Notes under the pieces: model-generated
The model's input: the letters and a program-made list of their open reading frames with translations, nothing else
The model's database searches: none
What the model was told of the DNA's origin: nothing
Assembly (NCBI GenBank): GCA_021292165.1
Contig: CM037879.1
Coordinates: 250,523,438-250,587,437, forward strand
From: Shinisaurus crocodilurus
Taxonomy: Eukaryota > Chordata > Lepidosauria > Squamata > Shinisauridae
Direction: 5' to 3'
DNA: 64,000 nt
Shown here: one piece after another, positions 1-9,848 of the stretch
Layout: the number at the start of each line of letters is the position of its first letter
How positions within the stretch are numbered: position 1 is the stretch's first letter
Translations under genes and position numbers: made by a program

Positions 1-450
1 CTGGGAGTGTCTCTGAACATGCACAGAGATGTGATGATTCTGTTGCCAGACAGACAGAGTTCCACAAGCCATCTGGAGGCCCAACTGTGCTCCCAAGACT
101 CCTGCGCCCCTTCGGGAAACTTCGCCAAGCTGCTGGGGATAATGGTCTCGTGCCAGGACTCAGTCCAGTGGGCCAGATTCCACTCTAGGCCCCTGCAGAC
201 GTTCCTTCTCGACTTCCAAGTAGAAATCTCGAGATGCCACAACATACCAGTGACTCTTCCAATTCCAGTATCTCATTCCCTGAAGTAGTGGTCGCACCCA
301 GCCAACCTGTCATAGGGCATTCCTATCCAGGCTCCGGCACCTGTCCTGCTAACGACAAATGCCTGCCTGTCAGGCTGGGGGGCGGTCTGCCAGGACAACC
401 ACGCTCAGGGACTTTGGTCCAGGGATGAGTCCCAGCTCTCCATCAACCTG

Positions 451-1164
451 TTGGAGCTGAGGGCTGGCCCTCCGACACTTTGTTCAGATGCTAGAAGGCC
501 AGGACATGCTAGTAAAGACAGACAGCATCATGGCAAAAGCATACCTGAACAAGCAAAGCAGGACAAGATCCATGGCTCAGAAGCCATGTTGCTGTTCAAC
601 TGGGCCCAACAACATCTTCAATCCCTAAAGGCTGAGCATCTAAGAGGAGTGATGAACACCCAAGCCGACTGGCTCAGCAGGAAGACTCTGGACCAAGGGG
701 AGTGGTCCCTACATCTGGATGTCTTCCAGAGTCTGACCCACAAATGGGGTCTTCCCTGCTTGGACCTCTTCGCAACAGGAGAGAGCACAAAGCTACCACG
801 GTTTGCGTCACACTTCGTAACAAGGGACGCGGAGCTTATCGACGCCCTATCCTGTCAGTGGCCGGAAGGACTCCTCTACGCCTTCCCACCCCTTCCCTTA
901 ATCCCAAGGGTGATTCAAAGGATCAAAGATCTATGGGCCCAGGTTATCCTAATTGCTCCACACTGGTCACGACGTCCATGGTTCCCAGACTTAGTCAACC
1001 TCACGGTTGGCAAACCTCTCAGTCTCCCAGGCAGACACAACCTTCTCAGCCAGGGGCCCATCTTGCATCAGAATCCCAGGATTCCTGAAGCTGACCGCAT
1101 GGAGACTGAGCGGAGACTCCTAGCCAGGCGAGGTTATTCAGATAAGGTAATTTCTAGCCTGTAG
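451..1164 (+). pseudogene. DIRS RNase H and downstream polyprotein fragment
   Basis: This 237-residue open stretch corresponds to the C-terminal part of a DIRS polyprotein. The RNase H end is visible as HLRGVMNTQADWLSR. It is followed by the block DLFATGESTKLPRF, the segment SCQWPEGLLYAFPPLPLIPR and then PHWSRRPWFPDLVNL, all in the order usual for DIRS. The first about 45 residues are out of frame relative to the upstream RNase H start (GWGAVCQDNHAQGLWSRDES), so a frameshift lies near 465-480. The start codon shown is just the first ATG in the open frame and is not a true start. Confidence 0.8.
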
Positions 1165-1333
1165 GAGGGCCTCCACACACAAAACATACAACCGCACCTG
1201 GAGGGCCTTTCTCTGCTGGTCCAAGACCAGGGGGAGGGACCCCCTAGGCACAGAAATCCCAGACATCTTCGACTTCCTCCAAGAGGGTCTTTGGTCAGGA
1301 CTTAGTCCCAACACTCTCAGATGTCAGGTTGCA

Positions 1334-2134
1334 GTGTTGGGATCAGTGTTGGGGGACTTAAAAGGGGCCCCCTTGGGGGCCCACCCTCACATCAAGAGAT
1401 TCCTTAGAGCGGCCTCACTGATCAGCCCCCCTCCCATTTGCAAGTTTCCTACTTGGAGCCTCAATGTGGTCCTCAGGGCGCTTACAAAGCAACCCTTCGA
1501 GCCCTTGGGAGCATCATCCCTCAAGGTGCTAACCCTGAAAACTATTTTCCTGGTGGCCATCACGTCCACCAGGAGAGTCTCGGAATTAGGAGCTCTGTCA
1601 TACAACAAAGATCTCTGCATTTTCCACAAGAACAAGTTGGTCCTACGTATGGACCCGTCCTTCCTACCCAAGGTCAGTTCTACCTTCCACAGGTCCCAGG
1701 ACCTGGTCATTCCATTGTTCTGTCCTCACCCAGCTTCTCCACTAAAGAGGGAATGTCACACTCTTGACGCAATGCGGGCCGTCAAATTTCACCTGGACAG
1801 AACCAAGCCTCACAGGCAACACAGCTCGTTGTTCGTCTCCTTTAGGCTTTCCTCAATGGGAAAGAAAGCCTCAGTGGCTTCCCTATCACGATGGCTTCGA
1901 GAGTGCATCTCCTTAGCCTACTCCTCTGGTGGCCTATCGGTCCTGGAAGGCATCTTGGCCCACTCAGTCAGGGGAATGGCTACCTCGGCAGCCTTCAGTG
2001 GGAAGGCTCCCCTAGATGGGCAACCACCTGGTCTTCATTGCACACATTCACTAGACTACAAAATTAACATGATGGCTTCTGCAGAGGGTGCCTTTGGCAG
2101 GCACATCCTCCAGAATGTCATTCCATCCCAGTAG
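1334..2134 (+). pseudogene. DIRS tyrosine recombinase (copy 1), damaged C-terminus
   Basis: The 266-residue frame contains the core of a tyrosine recombinase, the integrase of DIRS elements. It has TSTRRVSELGAL, carrying the first catalytic arginine, and the downstream HSVRGMATSAAFSG, carrying the His-x-x-Arg box. After that box the frame departs from the family pattern. The expected segment with the tyrosine nucleophile is only partly readable in another frame near 2020-2060, so at least one indel separates the catalytic residues. The intact counterpart in this window is at 32283-32954. Confidence 0.8.
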
Positions 2135-2605
2135 GAGGCCGGCTATGTGTCTGAGGGCCCACCCAAGGGGATGCACTGCTTTTTTACTTCCCCAACATTA
2201 GCTGGCCTCCTACACTCTAAGGAGAAACAGAAATTCTGTACTCACTGGTGAATTTCTGTTCTCCACGAGTGAAGGAGGCCAGCTAGGCCCGCCCTGGGCT
2301 GGCCTCTTTCCAGAATCGCTCCAGGGACACGTGGGAGGGTTTCTTGTTTTCTTGTGCCCATAGGCCCACGCCAGCGGACCAGCCAGATCTCTCATCCTAG
2401 AGGGTCAAAGACGACGTGTCGTCACCAGTTCATTGGAAGTCTCAACTGGAGTTTCTGAGGGGAGGCCCCTCCTCCTCCGGGAAGTTCAGTCAAAGGTCTG
2501 CCTTCCAAGCCCCGGATGCGGGGCTCTCCCCAACACTAGCTGGCCTCCTTCACTCGTGGAGAACAGGAATTCATCAGTGAGTAAAGAATTTCCGTTTCCC
2601 TAACA

Positions 2606-3339
2606 GGAGTGCTTCTGTTCAGGACTTAGCCAGCCTGACACAGGAGCCTTGTAGTCTGTTCAGGCCTGGAGTGGAGTGAGGGGTGAGGACAAAAGGAAAC
2701 ATCTTTCTCTCCCCTCACCCCAACTTCACTGACTGTGCTGTGCAGCACTAGAGGGCTCAGATTTAGGATTGACTGCCAGCCCAAAATCTCAGTATTTTAT
2801 ACCTATATAGCAGGTGGAATGGAGTCCTTAAGAGTGGGAAAGGTGTTCTTCCTTTCCTTCCTCCTGAAACATCCCTCTATAGTGCAGGGAGGTGAGTTTT
2901 TCAACCTCATGTTGTGAATCTCCTCCCCAACATAAAATATATAAGCTGCTAAGTAATTTGAGTAGGCTGATTCTCTTTTCTCCCTCTCACCTCCAGTTTT
3001 CATCTCTCTCCCCCTCTCCAACTGATACCTCAATATTCCATGTGTCCTGAAAGCTCACAAATCATTTTTAGGTTGTTTTAGTTCCTATTAACTTACAAAT
3101 GTATATCTGTGTTCCTAGGGAATCCTCTGAGTATGTAGAAACCACTACCTTATGTTTGGGTGGCCCTGTTTTGCTTCCCAGCTGATCCACCTGAGTTTGT
3201 TATGAGGGAATTATGTGTACTAACACTTGTCTGAAAATTATGGTGGTCTTACAAAATAATGCAAAGGTACTTTGCCAGTTCCCAGCACCTTCTCAGTGCA
3301 TATCAGAGAAGAAATGGTTAGTTCTCCTTGTATGTTCGT
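2606..3339. other. Unassigned intronic sequence
   Basis: I see no exon of ATF7IP, no recognisable repeat and no long open frame that I can support here. The stretch is AT-rich and the short frames it contains look random. Confidence 0.5.
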
Positions 3340-3600
3340 CCCAGTAGAATAAATTTTATTTATTCATTTCAAAATATTTATATTCTGCCTACTAACTGAA
3401 GTTCTGCAGGTGGCTTACAATATATTTAGAATACAATAAAATAGACAATTAGGATTTAAAAGGCACTCACAGGGCAGGGCTTCCTTAGCTAGCCTCCTGC
3501 TGATGTGGCTCCTGATGGCAGATGCAAGAACCTCTGGGAGAGCAAAGGTGTTTACAAGTCTCCCTCTAGTTCTCAGATGTCTCAATTGCCACTTTGAGGA
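3340..3600 (-). repeat. Old LINE/SINE 3' fragment with L2-type tail
   Basis: Read on the minus strand, the sequence ends in a region resembling the L2/MIR 3' tail (cagaatataaat...aataaataaa near 3355-3395). It is degraded and its 5' limit is uncertain. Confidence 0.45.
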
Positions 3601-3620
3601 AGACATTACTATACTAGGCG

Positions 3621-4476
3621 GGTTCACACGGCACAATAAGCCACACTGTGTAGCAAGCTACGCAATATGGCTTATAAGCCTCCCTACCTTCAATGCACCC
3701 AACAGATGATCGGACACATCGTGGGTAGCAGACCCCCTCGGTCCTCCTGTGGGTATCCCAGGGGACACCACAGAAGCACCGAGTTGCCCCCCCCGCCACA
3801 ACTGTGAGCGGTTTTCTGTTCACCACTACTTTTTTTTCCCTTTTAATTTTTTTCCCCAGAGATCGCAAAAGGCAGCTGTCAAGTTTTGGCAACTGCGAGC
3901 AGTCCCTCCAAGGTAACTCAGTGGAACCTAGGAAGGGATGCCCATAGTTGCTCACCCTTTTAAAAATTATTTTTTGCCCCTCATAATGTGCGCTAGTTTT
4001 TTTCGCTTGCCCAATGCACAAATCCGGGACTCCAGAGTAGCACTGTTTGTGTACATCAGGAGCCTGGGGTGGGTACTGTGGGGGTATGTGTGCCTACTGG
4101 CCAAGTCCAGCAGGTACCCACCTTGTGCAGTGCCCACCGGACCCTGCAGATAAGTTGACAGCTGCCTTATATGATCTCCAAAGCGAAAAAGGGAAAAAAA
4201 GCTGTAGTGAACCCGAAATGGCTTGCGGGCCGGGAGGGGGGAACCTCGGCCAGCCACCCACTAGTGCTGCTTGGGCAGTTCTGTGGCAGCGGGCAGTGGC
4301 ACTCGCCTGGTAGCTGCTTGGCAGGGTTTTTTTTGCTGCTCTTGCCAAGCAACTTGCTTGCCAATAGGGTTGACCCGTGATCGGTCAACCCATCATGGGT
4401 TAAATTACCCCCTACAGCAAGCCATGGGTGCTTATAACCCAAACTTAAGCCACCCTGACAAACCTATTCCAGGTTT
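3621..4476. repeat. Non-autonomous DNA element, ggttYgcacgacacaac-type ends
   Basis: The left end (ggttcacacggcacaataag) and the inverted right end (ggtttgcatgacacactaac) resemble each other. Related ends flank 48213-48480 and appear inside 16120-17010. The interior from about 3990 to 4440 shares several blocks with 16380-16990: tgctgctcttgycaagc, the bases around gttgacccatgatggg, and a segment on ggcacccacc. I see no transposase. The family is inferred from these shared blocks, and no target duplication was confirmed. Confidence 0.5.
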
Positions 4477-4496
4477 GCATGACACACTAACCTACC

Positions 4497-5041
4497 GTGC
4501 TAGCCCAGTCACTATGTCTGATTAAGTAGTAGGTGCCTTGAGTGCCATTTTTTTTTTTTGTAGAAACCGGGGGGGGGGGGGAGATCAAATAAATGAATAA
4601 AACGGTGTCTTCCTAGTAAACCTAAGAGCTCACATTTCACTTCCAACTCGCCAAGCATGCTGGGGATAACTATTGCCGTCTCCATTATGTTTCCAGTTTA
4701 ACTTTATGTATATATATATGAGCATATATGTTAAAAAGTCTTCTCATAAGGCATCCTCCCTGTTTCAACCCTAATATCTATCGGATTATTAGTTATTTGT
4801 CATGAACAAAGAATATCCTTCTGGTCAATAAGGTTTCTTACCAACTGTATTTTGGTGAGAATGCCATGTCCTTCTATTTTTTCCCCTAATTTCCTAATTT
4901 GTTTGTGATCTTGAATTATTTGTTTTTATATTATAAAAACAAGTAAGATTTGTTACTTGTTTCCAATAAATTATATTGGAAAGACCATTATCATGAAAGG
5001 GTGGCCAAGAAATATATTAAATAAAAATAAATAATTTCTAG
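4497..5041. other. AT-rich intron with homopolymers
   Basis: The stretch contains a T run at 4551-4560, a G run at 4569-4581 and a short TA-rich run near 4703-4720. No other feature is supported before the ATF7IP acceptor at 5040-5041. Confidence 0.5.
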
Positions 5042-5187
5042 ATGAGGCCTCAAGAAGAAAGCGTTCCAAGTCAGAAGATATGGACAATGTCCATTCTAAA
5101 CGGCGTCGACATATGGGAGAAGAATATGAAGCAGAATTTGAAGTAAAAATTACAGCCAGAGGGGATGTTCATCAGAAGCTAGAAAAG
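5042..5187 (+). CDS. ATF7IP: ATF7IP exon: basic/NLS segment entering the SETDB1-binding region
   Basis: The exon follows acceptor tttctag and ends at donor gtagag. It begins two bases into a codon (G from the previous exon gives Asp) and ends in phase 0. The frame reads EASRRKRSKSEDMDN, then SKRRRHMGEEYEAEFEVK and ends DVHQKLEK, close to vertebrate ATF7IP. Two clusters of Arg/Lys (RRKRSK and SKRRR) form a bipartite-type nuclear localisation signal. In the known protein, sequences from here onward bind the H3K9 methyltransferase SETDB1 and help keep it stable and nuclear. The next exon is 1.9 kb downstream; upstream exons are outside the window. Confidence 0.95.
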
Positions 5188-7109
5188 GTAGAGTTGATTT
5201 TCCTCTTCGGCTGTAGATATTTTGCCTTTCTCTTTTTCTTTTCCAGCCACATCAGACTCTCAGAATACTTTGTTTTGAAGATCAAAATATGTGACTGGAT
5301 TGTGCTGAATGAGTAAAAGAGAACTATTGAATGGATATGTTACTGAATTCTACTGAAGTAGAATAATAATATTGGGCTACTCCAGTATTTAATACTTATC
5401 ATTATTTAGTTTAGTGACAGACCAGTAAATTCATTCTTCTCCATTTTTTGTCCTTTATATCAGGGATGGGCAAAGGGTAGACAGTAGTTCACTGGGCAGT
5501 TGCTGGTGGGCCACCCAGTGGCTGCTTGTTTCTGGGATTCTTGCAAATAATGTTGGATTAAAGCTGCAATCCTAAATACACATTCTAAGGAGTATGTCTC
5601 ATTGAACTCAATGGGATTTACCTAGTCCATACACTTAGTATTGTATTGCATGTGGAGCTTGAGCTGTTACAGCATGACACTAGTTATGACTTGTTAAGAG
5701 ATCCAGAGTGTACACTCTTGATTTGTACATTTAAAACTTATCAGTAGACCATGGAGATTCTAATTTTCAGAAAAGAGTAGACCATGCAAGACTGAAGTTG
5801 GATCAGTGCTGTTTTACCTTAGCTACTACTTGCTAATGTATAGTGCTGTCTATTGGTGATTCAGGGACTACTGTAGTTAAACCAGTATGCTTCAAACACT
5901 GACAACAGAACAGGAATTGGTTGACCCACTCTCATGCTGGCACAACACTCACAGTGGCTTACCTATATTTAACTCCGGAACATTAAGAATACATCTTAGC
6001 ACACATGGGAACACTACTAATGTGAAGCAGCTGCATCCCTTTCCTATTTAATCCATGGTGTACCAATTTATCTAAGTGTTGTAGTAAACAGATTAAAGGT
6101 TGCATATGTTTAATGCAGAGCTTCTGAATTCCTAAGATACGAATCGGCAGTATTCTTAAAGAAGAAGGTTTATTCAGGGAAAACAGAAGGGAATCTAACA
6201 TCAGGCATACAAATAAATGAAATAATTTTTAAAAATGTAAGAGTTTATAAGTCTGAAGCTAATGAACAGATTATAATTATACGATAGCTGTCAACCCAAG
6301 ATGATAGTCATTTCCGGTATTGGTAGTTGCATTCCACCAGAGGCCATTAGCATGCCAGAATCCAAACAGCTGGTCTCCCAAGTAGTTGCCCATTATAGGG
6401 GAAGCACCGTTCATTTATAGGAGATGTGTTTCAGTTCAGATGGCAACAGATCAGAGCAATCCAGTGTTAAGATGTGAATGTTAGGTGAGCATAACAAATG
6501 CTATAATTGTGTACATTATTAACTTTATCTGTTTTAGCACTGCAAAAGTTATAATTGCAGGGGCAAATGTAGCAGAACTCTGTGTATGTTTGCTCAGGCC
6601 CACGTTCTACTGAGTTCAATGATACGTACTTCCATATACGTGTGCATAGGACTGCAGGTCTACTATCTCATAGCCAAGGTAAAACATAAGCATGATGTAA
6701 CCCACACTGGTTTATTATACAAATAGCTATCCTTCAGTAAGAAGATTTTGTACTCTAAATAGCATGTATGTGCCAGATGTTTCTCTAGATTGCTGACCTT
6801 TGCCTGTATACATCACAACAAGCAAGGGCCAATCTGCCTCCCAAACCATTGACATGGATTAAAAATTGAATGCAATAAATGCCTTCATTCGATTACAAAC
6901 ATTAAGGACCAAGAGATTTGTCATAGATTCCTTGAAGTACATAATCAAGTAGCAAAAATCTAAATCATGGCTAGTTTTATTTAAATATTAAAATAAAGTT
7001 TCATTGGAGGATGATAATTATATTTCAGCAAAGAGTTGAGTAACTATATATTGACTGTACTGTATGTAAAATAGCAAAATTAGCAATGAATCTTCATATA
7101 TTTTTGCAG
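5188..7109. other. ATF7IP intron, mostly unassigned
   Basis: I see no coding exon. Short blocks near 5560-5640 and 6590-6660 resemble a dispersed reptile repeat built around gttcaatgggacttac; related blocks are at 39985-40045 and 8480-8505. The rest is AT-rich sequence I cannot assign. Confidence 0.5.
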
Positions 7110-7247
7110 GTCATCCATCGGTTTTTAGAGGAGAAGTTCAGTGCCCTGCAGTGTGCAATGTTTGATAAATCTCTAGCCGATCTGAAAACCAGAGTAGATA
7201 AGATTGAATGTAGCAAAAGACACAAAACAGTCCTTACCGAATTACAG
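7110..7247 (+). CDS. ATF7IP: ATF7IP exon: coiled-coil part of the SETDB1-binding region
   Basis: Forty-six codons lie between acceptor tttttgcag and donor gtatgt, phase 0 at both ends. The product reads VIHRFLEEKFSALQCAMFD, then KSLADLKTRVDKIECSKR and ends HKTVLTELQ. Heptad-like spacing of Leu, Val and Ile with charged residues fits the coiled coil known in this part of ATF7IP, which contacts SETDB1. It joins in frame to the exon at 15724, where the helix continues (AKIARLTKRF). The 8.5-kb intron that follows is filled with repeats. Confidence 0.96.
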
Positions 7248-7450
7248 GTATGTATGCGTATCTTTATGTCTTTGAGACTTTTGTTTTTCAAAGTATTTTT
7301 TCAGCATTGAAAGGTAAGATTCCTGTTAACTGATGTATTTTTTTCCTCGGAGTAACACAGTGCTCACTGCCAGCAAAAGGAAATAAAGGGTTGTATCCGA
7401 TGGAAGATGTCCACCAGTGATATGGGGAGGGAGGTGACTTTCAGGGATTT

Positions 7451-7630
7451 TTCATAGATTTCATAGATCATAGAGTTGGAAGGAGCCTACAAGTCTATCA
7501 AGTCCAACCCCCTGCTCAATGCAGGAAACTAGAGGAGGGGTCTCCAATCCAAGTAATAATCAGGCTTGACCCTGCTTAACTTTCCACACTCAGACAAGCT
7601 GAGCCAGCGTAAGCCACAGTAGCCTACTAT
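7451..7630 (-). mobile_element. Chimeric SINE: 5S rRNA-derived head with CR1-type 3' tail (copy 1)
   Basis: Read on the minus strand, the element starts with about 75 bases resembling the middle of 5S rRNA. It keeps the internal promoter blocks near aagttaagcagggtc and cttggattggagacc. After a short linker it passes into the CR1 3' end (cctgcattgagcagg... through ccaactctatga) and ends in a tail of atctatga-like octamers at 7451-7470. The 5S-to-CR1 junction is the same as in the copy at 50649-50805. Full-length CR1 at 52960-56301 has the same tail sequence but no 5S part. The likely transcription is by RNA polymerase III with CR1 reverse transcriptase used in trans, which is inference. Confidence 0.8.
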
Positions 7631-8028
7631 GCCTTCCCCAGACCGGAGAGTCCTCCAACCCTTGGAGCAGGTTTGGGGGAGTGCGGGGGCTTCAGGGAGG
7701 AAGAGGCATTGCTGAAAATTGTCCCCGTCCCCATTCTGCTGATGGATATTTTCCGTCAGTGGAGTAGTCAGCATTCGATACAACCCAAAGTTATTTGAGA
7801 AATCCAACGTAAAGCTATAGGAACTATAGGTTTTTGACTATGCTTTCAGAAGCAAAGCATCTGGCGCCTGGGCAGTGAATATATAGGGCTTTAGGTGGAG
7901 GAGAGGGGTAAATCTTAATGAAAAGAGCAGACAAATCTTCTGCAATGCCATTGCATGTGCTCAAAAACGTTCAGCGGAACTGTTTTGGGCTCTGTTAAAT
8001 ACGAACCTCCCAAACTACTATCTTCTGC
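7631..8028. other. Unassigned intron
   Basis: No coding exon or clear repeat is visible. The minus-strand open frame near 7529-7807 overlaps the SINE and looks incidental. Confidence 0.4.
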
Positions 8029-8465
8029 AAACATATGCCAAAGTTTTGTGCTGTTTTGTGCCACAAATCCCAAGTTGTGTGCCGCCACCCACAATTGTAT
8101 TCTGATACATCAAATGCAGGTTTGTAGGTAACACACAAAAAACCCAGTATTGTTATATCACCTCCAAACCTGCACCAAAGTTGTGCTAATTTTGTGCTGT
8201 TTTGTGCCACCACCAAAAGCGTGAAAATGACATATCCTTAGGTGGGGCTTGGCAGGTGCTGAAAAACCCATATTCTCATGTCACTTCTGCAGCTATGCCA
8301 AAGTTTTGTGCTAGTTTTGTGCCACAAATACCAAGTTTTGTGCCGGCCACCCACATTTGTGATGCATCAAATGCAGGACTTAACACAGACAAACCCCCCA
8401 CAATCTCATATCACCTCCAAATGTTTGTCAAGGTTTTGTGCTGCAAATCCCAAGTTTTGTGTTGC
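8029..8465. repeat. Minisatellite-like array, about 125-130 bp period
   Basis: Three to four imperfect units repeat the order gccaaagttttgtgct, ttttgtgccacaaatcccaa, a ccacccaca block, catcaaatgcagg and atatcacctccaaa. Clear unit starts are near 8036, 8170, 8295 and 8420. The short frames in this stretch (KFCASFVPQIPSF and the like) come from the repeat and are not genes. Confidence 0.7.
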
Positions 8466-8542
8466 TAGTATTGACTACTAGCTGAGTTCAATGGGGCTTT
8501 CTTCCTCATGAATAGAGCGAGAGTTTCACCTTTTAAAATAAC

Positions 8543-9180
8543 TGTTTTATTCAGATATTTTAATAAATTAGCATGAGCTTTTGTGGGTTACAACTAGTGG
8601 TGGGCCCGAGCCTTGAGTCGGCTCGTGGCTCGCTCCTGGCTCAGCCCTCCACAGCGGCGGCCTGATCTCGCTCTTCAGAGCGGCACGGAGCGTTCTCCGC
8701 GCTGCTCAAGCCGCCGCCAGAGAATGCCCCCCGCCACCGGACACTTCCCCCCCGCAGCCTACCGGAGCTGCCACCGGACACCCCCCCCGCCACCCCCTTC
8801 GCAGCCTACCTTGTCTGCACTGCCTCCGGAGCCACTGCCGGAGCCACTGCTCTGGCGTGCTGGACCCCCGCCTGCGCTCTGTTTTGGCGGAAGGAACCAG
8901 GGCAACAGGGCTTAAACAGCCCTGTTGCCCTGGTTTCCCACGCCAAAAACAGAGCGCGGGGATCCAGCGCGACTGAGCAGGGTCCCGTCACGTCACTTCC
9001 TCCGCGCTGTAAGTGACGCGACGGGACCAGCGGACGGGGAGGCAGGCTCTCCGGAGAGCCTGCAGGTAAGCCCGTGCGGGTGGCCGAGTAGCCCGGCGGA
9101 CACGAGCAGGCCCAGTTCGGGCCGTGCTCCTGTCTGCCGGGCTACTCGGGTACATCCCTAGTTACAACCCACTTCATCAG
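8543..9180. repeat. Older repeat split by a hAT MITE
   Basis: The flanks 8543-8594 (aataaattagcatgagcttttgtgggttac) and 9169-9180 (ccacttcatcagatgc) form one continuous copy of a repeat also seen at 48690-48760 (aaatttattacggcataagt...acttcattagatgc). The hAT MITE at 8595-9160 sits inside it. Confidence 0.55.
8595..9160. mobile_element. GC-rich non-autonomous hAT element (copy A)
   Basis: The element is flanked by a perfect 8-bp duplication, gttacaac, at 8587-8594 and 9161-9168, which is diagnostic for the hAT superfamily. Its ends are inverted: tagtggtgggcccgag on the left and ctcgggtacatcccta on the right. The interior is very rich in CpG and in CCG/CCGG motifs, with a self-complementary segment near 8890-8960. 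No transposase is encoded, and the open frames across it are composition artefacts. Related copies lie at 36356-36800 and 39430-39690. Confidence 0.88.
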
Positions 9181-9848
9181 ATGCTATAAATTGAACTAGA
9201 GGCTTTGATTCTGAAAAGACAGTGAAATAGGTATATCTGTAGCAAGCATTCCATTCTCTTGTCTTTCACGCTTTTGGTGGCAGTGCAAAATTCCTGGTGT
9301 TTTTTGGTTTTGAGAAATTTATAATTTATCTGGGGAGCTCCAATATCCTGTCTCAGAAATTGACAAAGCCCTTTGACTGCGAAGGCCTTTATTGTGACAA
9401 TTTAATACTGGTTACAAATAAGACACCTAGAAGATAATAGGTTACCAAAAATATGGCAGAAATATGTAATTCCAGGTTTTTGCAATGGCTTTAATATTGT
9501 AAATCCACAGTAGGAAGAGGGAGAATTTCATGGTTAAATTTAATGCAACTCAAACTGTGGTTAAAGAAGTGGAGGACAAGACTTGATAGTGAAAGAGAAT
9601 TAACCAATTTTGAAAAGTTTTGACTAGAGAAGCTATAGAAGGTAATGTTTCAACAAGGGGTACAACAAAGGTTTTATATATGATGTTACAAAAAGAAGAA
9701 GAACATAAAGATTCTCTTAAATTGTTATGGGATAAAGAATTTGATGAGGAAATATCGAAACAAAGTTGGAAAAATATTTGGGATAGACGTATTGTAACAG
9801 TTATGTCAACTAGGATAAAAGAGAATTTTTATAAAGTGGTATGGAGAT

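Larger units (their letters stand above)
1..2605 (+). mobile_element. DIRS-like retrotransposon, 3' half (copy 1)
   Basis: This is a tyrosine-recombinase retrotransposon whose 5' part lies outside the window. Reading 5' to 3' it holds the end of the reverse transcriptase (KLLGIMVSC near 130-155), an RNase H region (about 340-680, with NTQADWLSR), a conserved downstream block (DLFATGE, DALSCQWPEGLLYAFPPLPL) and a tyrosine recombinase. Several frameshifts break the first part. After the recombinase, 2198-2290 and 2530-2605 carry inverted, partly palindromic sequence around agctggcctcc and gagaacag. This matches the terminal repeat plus internal complementary region known in DIRS elements. A related 5' end begins at 38107. 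DIRS elements lack LTRs and normally make no target duplication. Confidence 0.88.

Noticed and set aside
8613..8915. A 100-residue Pro/Ser/Arg-rich open frame
   Set aside because: It sits in the GC-rich hAT MITE (copy A) and is a composition artefact.
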